This document shows, one piece after another, positions 7,764 through 15,521 of a stretch of 64,000 nucleotides of DNA (position 1 is the first letter of the stretch; each line of letters opens with the position of its first letter). This DNA is from Archangium sp. (GTDB taxonomy: Bacteria > Myxococcota > Myxococcia > Myxococcales > Myxococcaceae): the NCBI GenBank assembly GCA_030681645.1, contig JAUXRX010000017.1:558001-622000 (forward strand). Reading direction: 5' to 3'. The notes under the pieces were generated by a model that saw only the letters and a program-made list of their open reading frames with translations, made no database searches and was not told the DNA's origin. Made by a program: the position numbers and the translations under genes.

Positions 7764-8857
7764 CGCGAGACGCTCCAGAGGTTCGGCGTGATCGCGCAGC
7801 GCTTGTGCCCCATCAGCGCGTACTCGGGATTGAGTTCGACCCCGACGAAGCGCCGCCCTTCCTTCAACGCCACCAGCCCGGTGGTGCAAGTGCCTGCGAA
7901 CGGGTCCAACACGGTGTCACCCGGACGACTGCCGGCGACGATGCACCGGCGCGCGAGCTCTTCAGGGAACGCAGCGAAGTGCTCGAGCTTCGACGGCTGG
8001 GTGGGGATCTTCCAAACGTCCCGCCAGTTCCGCATGGTGACGGGCAGCGCGACCGCCTCCTCGAAGGAGGCGTTGTTCTTCACCTTCCCCCGCCAGCCAG
8101 GCTCCCGGCCCATCCGCTTCGACGCTGCGCCCTTCCCACTCTCGAGCCGCTCCTCCGCTTCCTTGGCCGTGTAGACGCCCTGGTCTCGAGCGTGGTCGGT
8201 GTCGCGTTTTCGGGTAAAGGCACGCGCTGCAGAAGCGGCCGCGATGGTCTTCGCGGAGCGCCGCGGGTGAGCCGCGCCAGGCTGGCACTCCTCGCGCGCG
8301 TCGGTGTCGTTGTAGAAGTACTTCTCGGAGCGCGAGAGGAGGAAGACGAACTCGTGCGCCACCGTCGGCCGGTCCCTCACGGACTCCGGCATCGGGTTCG
8401 ACTTCCACCAGATGATGTCCGAGCGCAGCCACCAGCCGTCGTCCTGCAGCGCGAACGCGACCCGCCAGGGAATGCCCAGCTTGTCCTTCGGCTTCACCCC
8501 GACGACGCGGTTGCGGAGCTTCGATCTCGCCGCGCGTGAAGCCTGCTGATCGCTCCCGTTGATGGTCGCCATTCCGCCGACCCCACCGCCCCACCCCGCG
8601 CTCGCGTAGGTGTCGCCCAGGTTCACCCAGCAGGTGCCGTCAGGGCGGAGTACTCGGCGCACCTCGCGGAAGATTTCCACCAGCTTCTTGATGAACTCGA
8701 ACGGGGTGGGCTCGAGCCCTAGCTGGCCGGAGTCGGAGGCGATCAACCCAAAAATTCCCGGCATCGACCAACCGGCCGGCCAGCCCATCAGAGCCTCGAC
8801 GAACGCGGGGTTCAGTCGGAGCGGGCCCTCCGAGGGCGAGGTAGACGCGCCAGCCAT
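7760..8857 (-). CDS. N4/N6 (beta-class) DNA methyltransferase, N-terminus replaced
   Basis: From the segment GQLGLEPTPFEF (8690s-8730s) to the end this is a beta-class phage DNA methyltransferase: VLRPDGTCWVNLGDTYA, WWKSNPMPESVRDRPTVAHE and the cofactor-binding C-terminus DTVLDPFAGTCTTGLVALKE. The expected N-terminal catalytic motif (TSPPY) that precedes GQLGLEPTP is absent; the frame instead runs upstream into a methyltransferase-like C-terminal module (WPTPATRD, LNPAFVEALMGWPAGW). The frame stays open to 9742. The start is uncertain: ATG 8857 follows a weak GGTGA; ATG 8788 and 8764 are alternatives. Probably catalytically dead unless it complements another subunit. Confidence 0.7.
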   Translation of the reverse strand: MAGASTSPSEGPLRLNPAFVEALMGWPAGWSMPGIFGLIASDSGQLGLEPTPFEFIKKLVEIFREVRRVLRPDGTCWVNLGDTYASAGWGGGVGGMATINGSDQQASRAARSKLRNRVVGVKPKDKLGIPWRVAFALQDDGWWLRSDIIWWKSNPMPESVRDRPTVAHEFVFLLSRSEKYFYNDTDAREECQPGAAHPRRSAKTIAAASAARAFTRKRDTDHARDQGVYTAKEAEERLESGKGAASKRMGREPGWRGKVKNNASFEEAVALPVTMRNWRDVWKIPTQPSKLEHFAAFPEELARRCIVAGSRPGDTVLDPFAGTCTTGLVALKEGRRFVGVELNPEYALMGHKRCAITPNLWSVSR

Positions 8858-9746
8858 CGAGATCACCAGGTCCCGGGGGCCACGCCAGAGCGCTACCGCG
8901 TTCGGCAGCTGGTCGTGGTGCCCTCGTTCCTTCGCCAGGTGCTCCGGCCCGTTCGCTCCCTTCGAGTCCCGCGTGGCCGGCGTGGGCCACTTCGAGACCT
9001 GCGTTTGCAGATCCGCCGCGCCCTGCTCCGCCATCCGTGCCTTCGTTGCGCTCGGGCCCGTGTCGTTGCGCGTGGTCGGGGTGCTCCACGTCTGCGCCTG
9101 CTGCCCAAGATTCACGCCCAAGGGCCGCGTGCCCTGCGCCACCAGCTTTGCGCTCCGCGCTTCGAAGCTCTCGGGGCTCTCGGGGCTCTCGGAGTAGTTG
9201 AAGAGCCCGGCCGCGGGCGTCGCCCACTCGGTAGCCGAGGAGGAAAAACCTCGCGCGCTGGTGGGGGGCGCCCACGTCAGAAGCTCGAACTTTGACGCAG
9301 GCTCCGGTGTAACCGGCTTGCTCGAATGCTTCGAAGACACGAGGAAGAGAGCGAGCTGCCCCCCCGACGTTTTCCCAGAAGAGGAGAGGCGCTTCTGAGT
9401 CGACGCAGATGCGGAGGAACTCGAAGAAGAGCCCACTCCGAGCGCCATCGAGTCCGGCTCGCTTCCCGGCAACCGAGAGGTCCTGGCAGGGGCTCCCCCC
9501 AACGACGCAATCCACCGCGCCACGCCACGATCGAGCGTCGAACGTGGACACGTCATCCCAGACAGGAGCCGGTGCCACGGCCTTCTCTTCCATCCGTGCC
9601 ACGAGACAGGCCGCCGCGTAGGCTTCCCGCTCGACGTACACCACAGTCCGAGCGCGACCTCCGGTTGCAAGGTGGACTCCGAGATCGAGCCCACCTCCGC
9701 CGGAGAAGAGAGACAAAACTCTGAGGGGACGAAGAGCCACATTCAC
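8640..9746 (-). CDS. C5-cytosine DNA methyltransferase, C-terminally truncated
   Basis: 368 residues. Motif I (VLSLFSGGGGLDLG), motif IV with the catalytic Cys (GGSPCQDLSVAGKRAGL), motif VI (FWENVGG) and motif VIII (QRARFFLLG) are all present. The C-terminus proceeds through WPPGPGDLDGW and RRGSDGLAGRLVDAG to DRLRL, but then, where such enzymes continue with a GNxV motif X, it runs into the downstream methyltransferase read out of frame. Start is GTG 9746 in a GTGA overlap with the HNH gene. Motif X loss should weaken or abolish activity. It would have protected phage DNA from restriction. Confidence 0.82.
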   Translation of the reverse strand: MNVALRPLRVLSLFSGGGGLDLGVHLATGGRARTVVYVEREAYAAACLVARMEEKAVAPAPVWDDVSTFDARSWRGAVDCVVGGSPCQDLSVAGKRAGLDGARSGLFFEFLRICVDSEAPLLFWENVGGAARSLPRVFEAFEQAGYTGACVKVRASDVGAPHQRARFFLLGYRVGDARGRALQLLREPREPRELRSAERKAGGAGHAALGRESWAAGADVEHPDHAQRHGPERNEGTDGGAGRGGSANAGLEVAHAGHAGLEGSERAGAPGEGTRAPRPAAERGSALAWPPGPGDLDGWRVYLALGGPAPTEPRVRRGSDGLAGRLVDAGNFWVDRLRLRPARARAHPVRVHQEAGGNLPRGAPSTPP

Positions 9747-10078
9747 CCGCCCCCTCGCTCCGCCAGCGCAGCGCCCGTGCTCGAGTTGCACTTCCCACAG
9801 CAAGGCCTGATGTTGGCGCGGACGTACTTCCCGCCACGGCACCCCGGCTTGATTCGGTCGATAGTGAGCGTGTCGTGGCTGAGGAGGTCTCCGCAGCGGT
9901 AGCAGCGCACGTGATTCGCCACGTCGCTGGCGTAGACCTTCATCACCCAGTCGCGGCGACGCCTCCGCCCGTAGCTCGAGCCGCGCTCATTCGAGTTGCT
10001 GGTGCCGCGGGTGCTCACCTCATAGGAGGCGTACCGGCCGCGCTTGGGCGCCTTCGCGTAGCGGGGCGGAATGCTCAC
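9743..10078 (-). CDS. HNH endonuclease (prophage)
   Basis: 111 residues from GTG 10078 (GTGA overlap with the gene before). After a basic N-terminus (YGRRRRRDW) comes a zinc-finger HNH core: CYRCGD, then LTIDRIKPGCRGGKYV, then NIRPCCGKCNSSTG. The usual DH of the first motif is DR here, as in a subset of phage HNH proteins. A longer upstream extension is low-complexity and rejected. HNH proteins near terminases often aid packaging, but here it sits with the methyltransferases, so a nicking role in replication or exclusion is equally possible. Confidence 0.88.
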   Translation of the reverse strand: MSIPPRYAKAPKRGRYASYEVSTRGTSNSNERGSSYGRRRRRDWVMKVYASDVANHVRCYRCGDLLSHDTLTIDRIKPGCRGGKYVRANIRPCCGKCNSSTGAALAERGGG

Positions 10079-10395
10079 GAGGCCACGCTCCAACCGCCCC
10101 GGTGCACCACACCCATCTCCGCGAGCGCGCGCGAGAGCACCGCGTGCCGCTCGAGCTGCGTGCGACCCTTGCGCCGATCCCAGTTGGCCAACGGCTCGTC
10201 GAGCACGCTGTCCAAGCACTCGCGCACGCGCCAGCCGAGGAGCGTGCCGTCGGCCACCGCTTCGATGAGGGTGGCGCCGGCGGCCAGGTCGCGCCGCACC
10301 TTGCGGAGACGGGCCACGACTTCGGCCAGCTCACCACGCCGCTCCGCCCTCGCCGCGTACGGACTCCGCTCCACCGCCACCCGCCTCGCCCCCAT
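10075..10395 (-). CDS. Small phage protein, unknown function; first visible gene of the prophage operon
   Basis: 106 residues, helical, Arg/Ala-rich (ELAEVVARLRKVRRDLAAGA, then LDEPLANWDRRKGRTQLERH). It is the most upstream minus-strand gene of the prophage and its stop overlaps the HNH start (GTGA). No ribosome binding site is evident before ATG 10395. No domain is recognised. Confidence 0.65.
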   Translation of the reverse strand: MGARRVAVERSPYAARAERRGELAEVVARLRKVRRDLAAGATLIEAVADGTLLGWRVRECLDSVLDEPLANWDRRKGRTQLERHAVLSRALAEMGVVHRGGWSVAS

Positions 10396-10607
10396 GGTAG
10401 GAGTGCGCGGGGAGAGCTGAAATTCCGGGGGAGGTGGCGTGCGAGCGGGGTGCCTCAGCCCCAGGGACTCGGGGCTACGGCTCGCTTCCTCTTGCTTCCC
10501 TTCTGTAGCAGGCTGATCACCGCGGACTTCTTCGGGGTGCCGAGCGGAGTTGACAGAATTCCGCTCATTATCCGACGTCGGCTTGTGGGGTTTTCCGAGG
10601 GGAATCT
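10396..10607. other. Prophage/host junction region without a gene
   Basis: 212 bases between the last prophage gene (minus strand) and the first host-like gene (plus strand). It must hold the promoter of the prophage operon and probably the attachment site. I see a TTGACA at 10550-10555 but no fitting -10 element, and no tRNA end that would mark an integration target. Confidence 0.4.
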
Positions 10608-11153
10608 GTGTATCAGGCGCCCATGCGATCCAGCTGGCTGGGCTTGTTGCTGGTGCTCATGGCGTGTCCGGCCGAGGTCGCGAAGCCCGTGATCGTGGAC
10701 GCCGGAGTCGTCGAGCTCGATGCAGGTTCACCGGTGGATGCGGGACCTCCGCCGCCCTCCAGCCTCGAACCGACCGTGGTGGCGTCGTTTGCAGATGGCG
10801 GCACGACGGCCCTGACCGCGGAGTCCCAGATCGACGCGGCGAAGGCGCTGACGATCTCCCTGCCGATCAAGTTGAAGGACTTCAGGATTCGCCTGCTCGA
10901 CTACCGCGAGCAGATCGTCGTGTCCGATGACGAGCTGATGGCCGATGGCCGCACCTACGTGATCACTTTGCCGGAGCCCCTCAAGACCGGCCGTGGTTAC
11001 AACCTGGTGCTCGACGCCGAGCTCGGCCCGATCGTCACCGATGACTCCGGCGGCACCTGGAACGACTGGGAGCTCCCATTCCGCATCGCCGGCGACGCCC
11101 AGCCCGAGCCCGTCGCCGGCAAGAAGAAGCCACAGCCGAAGAAGAAGAAATAG
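10608..11153 (+). CDS. Lipoprotein with Ig-like domain
   Basis: 181 residues from GTG 10608, which has a well-spaced GAGGGG upstream; ATG 10623 is five codons in. A signal peptide ends in the lipobox LVLMAC, followed by an Asp/Pro-rich spacer (VDAGPPPPSS). The body (KLKDFRIRLLDYREQIV, LPEPLKTGRGYNLVLDAELG, DWELPFRI) resembles bacterial Ig-like domains of the SbsA/Big_5 kind. The Lys-rich tail (KKKPQPKKKK) is unusual. Role unknown; likely exposed in the periplasm. Confidence 0.82.
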   Translation: MYQAPMRSSWLGLLLVLMACPAEVAKPVIVDAGVVELDAGSPVDAGPPPPSSLEPTVVASFADGGTTALTAESQIDAAKALTISLPIKLKDFRIRLLDYREQIVVSDDELMADGRTYVITLPEPLKTGRGYNLVLDAELGPIVTDDSGGTWNDWELPFRIAGDAQPEPVAGKKKPQPKKKK

Positions 11154-11211
11154 TCAGGCGACCCGCGGCCACGTCGCTTTCGCCGCCTGCTTTTGTTGCA
11201 GCGTCACTGGG
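11154..11211. terminator. Possible terminator between convergent genes
   Basis: A CAGGCG...CGCCTG inverted repeat is followed by TTTTG on the plus strand in the gap between the two convergent genes. The stem is short and its loop long, so this is weak. Confidence 0.25.
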
Positions 11212-12549
11212 TTATGGACGCTTCAGGTCGGCGAGCGCGCGCTCCAGGGCTTCGTCGAGCGCAGCATCGGCCGAGGTCGGAACATCCGGCACCACACCGG
11301 TGCCCTCCCAGTTGCCGTGCGTGACGGGACTGATCGAGGCTGCGTGCGGCACCGCCAACGTGAACCAATCGTCGAGTGAGACCGTCTTGGTAACGTGCGC
11401 TCCACCGCGCGTGGTTTCACCAATGATCGTCGCACGCTTGGTGGTCTGAAGGTCGTACGCAAGCTCTTCACCTCCCGAGAACGTGCGCTTGCTCGTGATC
11501 ACGTAGACCGGCTTCTTCCCGCCGAACCGCTTGCCGGCGAGCTTCGCGTGCGTCCACGACGGCCTGGTCGTGTTGGTCTCGCGCTCGTAGCTGTCAATGA
11601 GGTGGACGGGCTTGTCAGCGAACATGTAGCTCGCAACCAGCGCGACCGTCTCGGGTGAGCCACCGTTGTTGTTGCGCAGGTCGATAATCAGCGCGTCGGC
11701 GTCCGCAGCCTGGGACATGAGGTCACCGATGCCTTTCTTGGCGGCCACGAACTCCGCCGGAGGGAACCCGTTGATCACTACATGCGCGACGTTGCCCTTC
11801 ATGCGCTCGATCGGGCCGAACCCAAAGTTCATCCCACGCAACTGCGCGAGCTGGTCGCCCTCGGGCTGAGGAGGTGGCTCGTCCCTGGGGTGCGGGCCGA
11901 ACATCACACGCACGTGCAGGTCGTGAGTGTCGGCGTGAAGATCGTCGGTCAACCGCTCTGCGAACGCCGCACCCTCGACGATGTTGTCGTAGTCCCCTGC
12001 TGCGAGATGCCCACTCAGCGCTGCCGCCATTGACTTTGCCTTGTCGGCATCGACGTAAGAAGTCGTGAGTGCGATTGCGATTTTGTTGATCGTCTCCTCG
12101 CGCCTCGAGCCGTCGATCGCGCGCTCCTTGCGCAGTTCGGGCGTGAGGAATTCGTCGGGCGTGGGCACGACGAGGAAGTAGAGCTTCAGGACGCGGTTCA
12201 GATCCTTCGGATCGAGGTCGATCTTCCCGCGCGCGTACTGCCCCCCGTTCTGTGCCTTCACGATCGCCTCGGCGCTCGTCGGCGACAGGTCCCTCATGCG
12301 TTTGACAACGAACCCGCCGGTCATCGCGCGGAAGCTCCCGTCGAGCGGCATGTCGGGGTCGTGAGCGACGGCGAATGCGCTTAGCGCCTCCTTGTCATCC
12401 GCGTTGAACGCCTTGAACCACTCGTTCATCAGGCGAATCGCGGGCGACTCTGCGGCCGCAGGTGCAGGCGCAGGCGGCGCCGGTGGCAGCTTCGGATCGA
12501 ACTTCGTGCACCCCATGAGACACGCAGCGACCATCACCCATCGCTTCAT
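11212..12549 (-). CDS. S41-family peptidase lipoprotein (IRBP/Tsp type)
   Basis: 445 residues. A short signal peptide ends in the lipobox ACLMGC, then a Pro/Ala linker. The C-terminal half is a tail-specific-protease-type fold: ALIIDLRNNNGGSPETVALV, VYVITSKRTFSGGEELAYDL with the likely catalytic Ser in TFSGGEE, and TTRGGAHVTKTVSLDDWFTL. It lacks a PDZ domain, as in interphotoreceptor-retinoid-binding-protein-like members. The N-terminal about 100 residues resemble an accumulation-associated helper domain. It would cleave peptides at the outer membrane; the substrate is unknown. Confidence 0.88.
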   Translation of the reverse strand: MKRWVMVAACLMGCTKFDPKLPPAPPAPAPAAAESPAIRLMNEWFKAFNADDKEALSAFAVAHDPDMPLDGSFRAMTGGFVVKRMRDLSPTSAEAIVKAQNGGQYARGKIDLDPKDLNRVLKLYFLVVPTPDEFLTPELRKERAIDGSRREETINKIAIALTTSYVDADKAKSMAAALSGHLAAGDYDNIVEGAAFAERLTDDLHADTHDLHVRVMFGPHPRDEPPPQPEGDQLAQLRGMNFGFGPIERMKGNVAHVVINGFPPAEFVAAKKGIGDLMSQAADADALIIDLRNNNGGSPETVALVASYMFADKPVHLIDSYERETNTTRPSWTHAKLAGKRFGGKKPVYVITSKRTFSGGEELAYDLQTTKRATIIGETTRGGAHVTKTVSLDDWFTLAVPHAASISPVTHGNWEGTGVVPDVPTSADAALDEALERALADLKRP

Positions 12550-12645
12550 GGTGCGAGATTGCCAGATCGGACCAGGCGCAGTTACCTGGGTGGTGCATAT
12601 GGCGAGTCTTGCGGCCGCGGATCCTCAGCCCCACTGCAATAGCCG

Positions 12646-13449
12646 TCAGCCGACCTGCGGGTCCTCGCCGTTGAACAGTACGCCGACCCGGTTCAGCACC
12701 TTGCCGAATGACGGCATCTCCACCGGCCGCACCTCGGTTCGATCGATCACCAGGTCTGGCCTGGTCCGCGCCTCGTGACGCTCAGGAAGCACCGCCAGCT
12801 CTTCGGGCGTGAAACGCCGGCTCACGGTGCGCCTGAGCACGAACGTGCCGCGCTTGAAGAACGCCGGGTAGTCGTTCCAGTTGATGCCCTTCTGGAACAG
12901 CATTTCCTGCATCTCGGAGCCCGACTTGTCCTGCAGCTGGGCGTGCGAATACAGCGACCGCGCCGCCATGCTGACCGAGTTCTTGCTCGCGTCGCGCTCA
13001 CGCCACAGAAATGTGTTCGCGGCTTCCTCCTGATTGGGCACCGCCCAGACCCGGTTGTCGAACACCGCCATCGCGCCGGCCTTCTCAGGCAGCGCCTCGG
13101 CCAGCCCCGCGTTGAACCGCGCGGTCGCCATGCTCGCCACGATGCTGGTCAGCTTCTGCACCTTGCGGTCCAGGTACAGCTGCGACCTGGGATCGCTCTG
13201 GAACCACAGCAGGCTGATCTCGTCGGACTGGGTGTAGCCCGCCAACGCGCCGGTCTCCTCGACCAGGTGGACGGTGGTCGCGACCATCAACCGGCTCAGC
13301 CGCTCGTCGTACGGCCGCTTGAGCTCCCGGGTGAACTTGCTGAAGCCCTTGCCGTCGATGCGCGCGCAGATCGGCAGCTGGTCCATCAGCCGGCGGCCAG
13401 CCTCAGCGGCTTCGTAGACCTTCATGCGGTCGCCCAGTTCGTCACTCAT
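12646..13449 (-). CDS. Thg1-like protein (3'-5' tRNA repair polymerase)
   Basis: 267 residues. It has the metal-binding aspartates of the Thg1 palm domain in ICARIDGKGFSKFT (near residue 30) and GYTQSDEISLLW (near 75). At the position of the eukaryotic HINNLYNT motif it has ARSLYSHAQLQ, the form found in bacterial/archaeal Thg1-like proteins, which add nucleotides to truncated tRNA 5' ends in a template-dependent way rather than adding G-1 to tRNA-His. It overlaps the following gene by 8 bases. Family membership is clear; the exact RNA substrate is not. Confidence 0.92.
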   Translation of the reverse strand: MSDELGDRMKVYEAAEAGRRLMDQLPICARIDGKGFSKFTRELKRPYDERLSRLMVATTVHLVEETGALAGYTQSDEISLLWFQSDPRSQLYLDRKVQKLTSIVASMATARFNAGLAEALPEKAGAMAVFDNRVWAVPNQEEAANTFLWRERDASKNSVSMAARSLYSHAQLQDKSGSEMQEMLFQKGINWNDYPAFFKRGTFVLRRTVSRRFTPEELAVLPERHEARTRPDLVIDRTEVRPVEMPSFGKVLNRVGVLFNGEDPQVG

Positions 13450-14356
13450 GGTCGTCCTGTCGCCGCTGGCCCCCTGCCCCTGACTTCGATTCCAGCGCCA
13501 GCAGCAGCCGGCTCACGTCGTAGAGCACGTCGCCGCGCTCGAAGATCGGCTCACGATTCACGTTCCAGGTGTTCAGCTCGGCGATGCGCCAGAGCGTCCA
13601 CTCGAGCACCGAGCGCAGGTTGATCGCGTCGTACAGGTTGTACTCGACGAGGATCCGCAGGGCCTTCAGGTCGCCGTTGAAGTTCCACTCGCGCCAGAGG
13701 CGGATCGCGTCGAGTCCGCGCACGCCCTTCAGGTGCGGCGGCCGGCCCAGGCCGATCGTGTCCTCGACGCCCTTGAGCCCGCCCTTCAACTTCGCGTGGC
13801 GAATGAGGAAGCGCAGGTCGAGGTGTAGCAGCGGCCTGGGGAACTCGATCCCTTCACCCCAACCTTCTCCGCCGTTGGGCAGCGGGAGCATGGTCTCGAA
13901 GGCCTTCTCGAGCGCAGGCACGTCGAAGACCGAGCCGTTGAAGGTGACCCAGATCGGGCTCTTCGCCAGCCGCTCCGGGAGCTGCCTCAGGGTGTGACCC
14001 CTTCGGTACGTCGCGACGCCTTCGCGATCCAACACCCCCACCACCGTCGGCACGTGCTCGCCGTCGGCTTCGATGTCGAAGAAGGCCGCGTCGTCGACGA
14101 AGTGCCCGTAGAGCCGCCAGTGCTCCTTCGCCGGCACCAGCTTCGCCAGCTCGGCCAGCGAACGCCTGTTCAGTGCATCGCGCGCCTTGCCGATCGCCTC
14201 GAGCAGCTCGCGATCGAGCCGGTCGTTCATCACCACGCCGGCCGACGCGGCTTTCTCGAAGTCACTCCAGGTCGCCAGCTCGCGGGCCCAGAGGTCCCGT
14301 TCCCGCCACGGGCCCACGCCCTTCGTCAGCTGAAAGGTCCGCTCGAGGAACTTCAT
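13442..14356 (-). CDS. YprB-type RNase H-like domain protein
   Basis: 304 residues from ATG 14356 (ATGA overlap with chrA). It matches the ribonuclease H-like family typified by YprB: AFFDIEADGEH supplies the first acidic pair, IWVTFNGSVFDVPALEKAF the second motif, LHLDLRFLIRHAKLKGGLKG VED (in that order) the middle motif, and LVEYNLYDAINLRSVLEW the last acidic motif. It is a probable 3'-5' exonuclease. It is odd in carrying a degenerate copy of the interspersed palindromic repeat within its coding sequence (residues PLPNGGEGWGEG), an in-frame insertion of about 12 residues. Confidence 0.87.
   Translation of the reverse strand: MKFLERTFQLTKGVGPWRERDLWARELATWSDFEKAASAGVVMNDRLDRELLEAIGKARDALNRRSLAELAKLVPAKEHWRLYGHFVDDAAFFDIEADGEHVPTVVGVLDREGVATYRRGHTLRQLPERLAKSPIWVTFNGSVFDVPALEKAFETMLPLPNGGEGWGEGIEFPRPLLHLDLRFLIRHAKLKGGLKGVEDTIGLGRPPHLKGVRGLDAIRLWREWNFNGDLKALRILVEYNLYDAINLRSVLEWTLWRIAELNTWNVNREPIFERGDVLYDVSRLLLALESKSGAGGQRRQDDHE
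13853..13890 (+). repeat. Degenerate copy of palindromic repeat family A inside a coding sequence
   Basis: Aligns with the intergenic repeat (CTCTCCCCGACCCTCTCC... then GGGGAGAGGG) at about three bases in four, with the mismatches keeping the frame of the YprB-type gene open. On the minus strand it encodes PLPNGGEGWGEG, matching PSPRGGEGRGEG encoded by intact copies. Confidence 0.7.
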
Positions 14357-15516
14357 CGCGCCCATCCCGCGAGGTGGAGCAGCCCGCCCACCGCCGCGCC
14401 GCCCAGCACCAGCCACGTCGCATTGGGCTTGTACTTCACCAACAGGCTTGCCGAGACCACGCACAGCGCGATCGTCCACGGATCGATCAGCGCGGCCTTG
14501 CCCAGCTGGGCGGTCACCACCGCCATCAACGCCAGCGAGGCCACGTTCACCCCGTCGAGGAACGCGGAGGCCGCGGGCGACTTGCGGATTCTCGGGATCA
14601 GCGGCCCGCTCAGCGCCACGAAGAAGAAGGCCGGCAGGAAGATGCCCAGGGTCGCGATGAGCGCCCCACCCGGCCCTGCCAACAGGTACCCGATGAACGT
14701 GGCCGTGGTGAACACCGGCCCGGGCGTGAGCTGGCCTACCGCGCTCGCGTCGATGAGCTGCGCCTCGGTGAGCCAGCCCAGCCGTTGCACCAGGTCCGCG
14801 CGCAGGAACGCGAGCAGCACGTAGCCGCTGCCGAACAGCACCGAGCCGGTCTTGAGGAAGACGAAGAAGAGCGACGGCAGGGTGACCTGGCTCACCGCGC
14901 CGGAGGCCGCTGCGACCGGCGCGAGCGGGAGCAGCTGCGAGAGCTTCCCCGGCACCTTCGGCCTCGAGCCGATCATCGTCAGCGCGCCCGCGCCGAAGAG
15001 CACCAGCAGCTCGTTCACCCCGACCGCCACCAGCACCACCGCGAGCGCGCCCAGCAGCCGCAGCCAGGTGGTGCGCGCGGCCTTCGGGGCGAGGGACCAG
15101 ATCGCCTGCACCACGATGGCGAGGATCACCGGCTTCACGCCGTAGAGCACCCAGCCGACGGCCGGCAGCGTGCCCCAGGTCACGTACGCCCAGCCGAAGG
15201 CTCCGGTGATCAACATCGCCGGCACGATGAAGCAGACGCCCGCGACGATGAGGCCCGCCCAGCGCCGGCGCTCGAAGCCGATGTGAATCGCCAGCTCGGT
15301 CGAGTTGGGCCCGGGGATCAGGTTCACCGCGCCGACGAGATCGAGGAAGCGCTCTTCGGTGAGCCAGCCGCGGCGCTTCACCACCTCGTCCTGCATCATC
15401 GCGATGTGCGCCGCGGGGCCACCGAAGGCGGTGGTGCCCAGGCGCAGGAAGAGCGTGGCGAGCTCGAGGAGTGAGGTGGCCCCTCGACTCCGCTCGGGGT
15501 GAACGGGGCCGGTCAT
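14353..15516 (-). CDS. chrA: Chromate transporter ChrA (two-domain form)
   Basis: 387 residues. Both halves carry the CHR signature: FLRLGTTAFGGPAAHIAMMQ and LVGAVNLIPGPNSTELAIHI in the first, FLKTGSVLFGSGYVLLAFL and SAVGQLTPGPVFTTATFIGY in the second, with about ten hydrophobic segments. It is an inner-membrane efflux carrier for chromate and perhaps sulfate-like anions. The start ATG 15516 lies between two copies of repeat family B: one supplies GAGGGG seven bases upstream as a ribosome binding site, the other encodes residues GPVHPERSRGA. It is followed by a coupled YprB-type gene. Confidence 0.92.
   Translation of the reverse strand: MTGPVHPERSRGATSLLELATLFLRLGTTAFGGPAAHIAMMQDEVVKRRGWLTEERFLDLVGAVNLIPGPNSTELAIHIGFERRRWAGLIVAGVCFIVPAMLITGAFGWAYVTWGTLPAVGWVLYGVKPVILAIVVQAIWSLAPKAARTTWLRLLGALAVVLVAVGVNELLVLFGAGALTMIGSRPKVPGKLSQLLPLAPVAAASGAVSQVTLPSLFFVFLKTGSVLFGSGYVLLAFLRADLVQRLGWLTEAQLIDASAVGQLTPGPVFTTATFIGYLLAGPGGALIATLGIFLPAFFFVALSGPLIPRIRKSPAASAFLDGVNVASLALMAVVTAQLGKAALIDPWTIALCVVSASLLVKYKPNATWLVLGGAAVGGLLHLAGWAR
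15478..15507 (+). repeat. Palindromic repeat family B, copy 1 (inside the chrA start)
   Basis: Consensus CCCTCGACTCCGCTCGGGG followed by TGAACGG, a hairpin-forming repeat common in bacterial genomes. This copy encodes the first residues of ChrA after the start. Confidence 0.85.
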
Positions 15517-15521
15517 CGAGT

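Noticed and set aside
10550..10578. TTGACA as a promoter for the host lipoprotein or prophage
   Set aside because: No -10 element at 16-18 bases; the nearest TTAT is too close.
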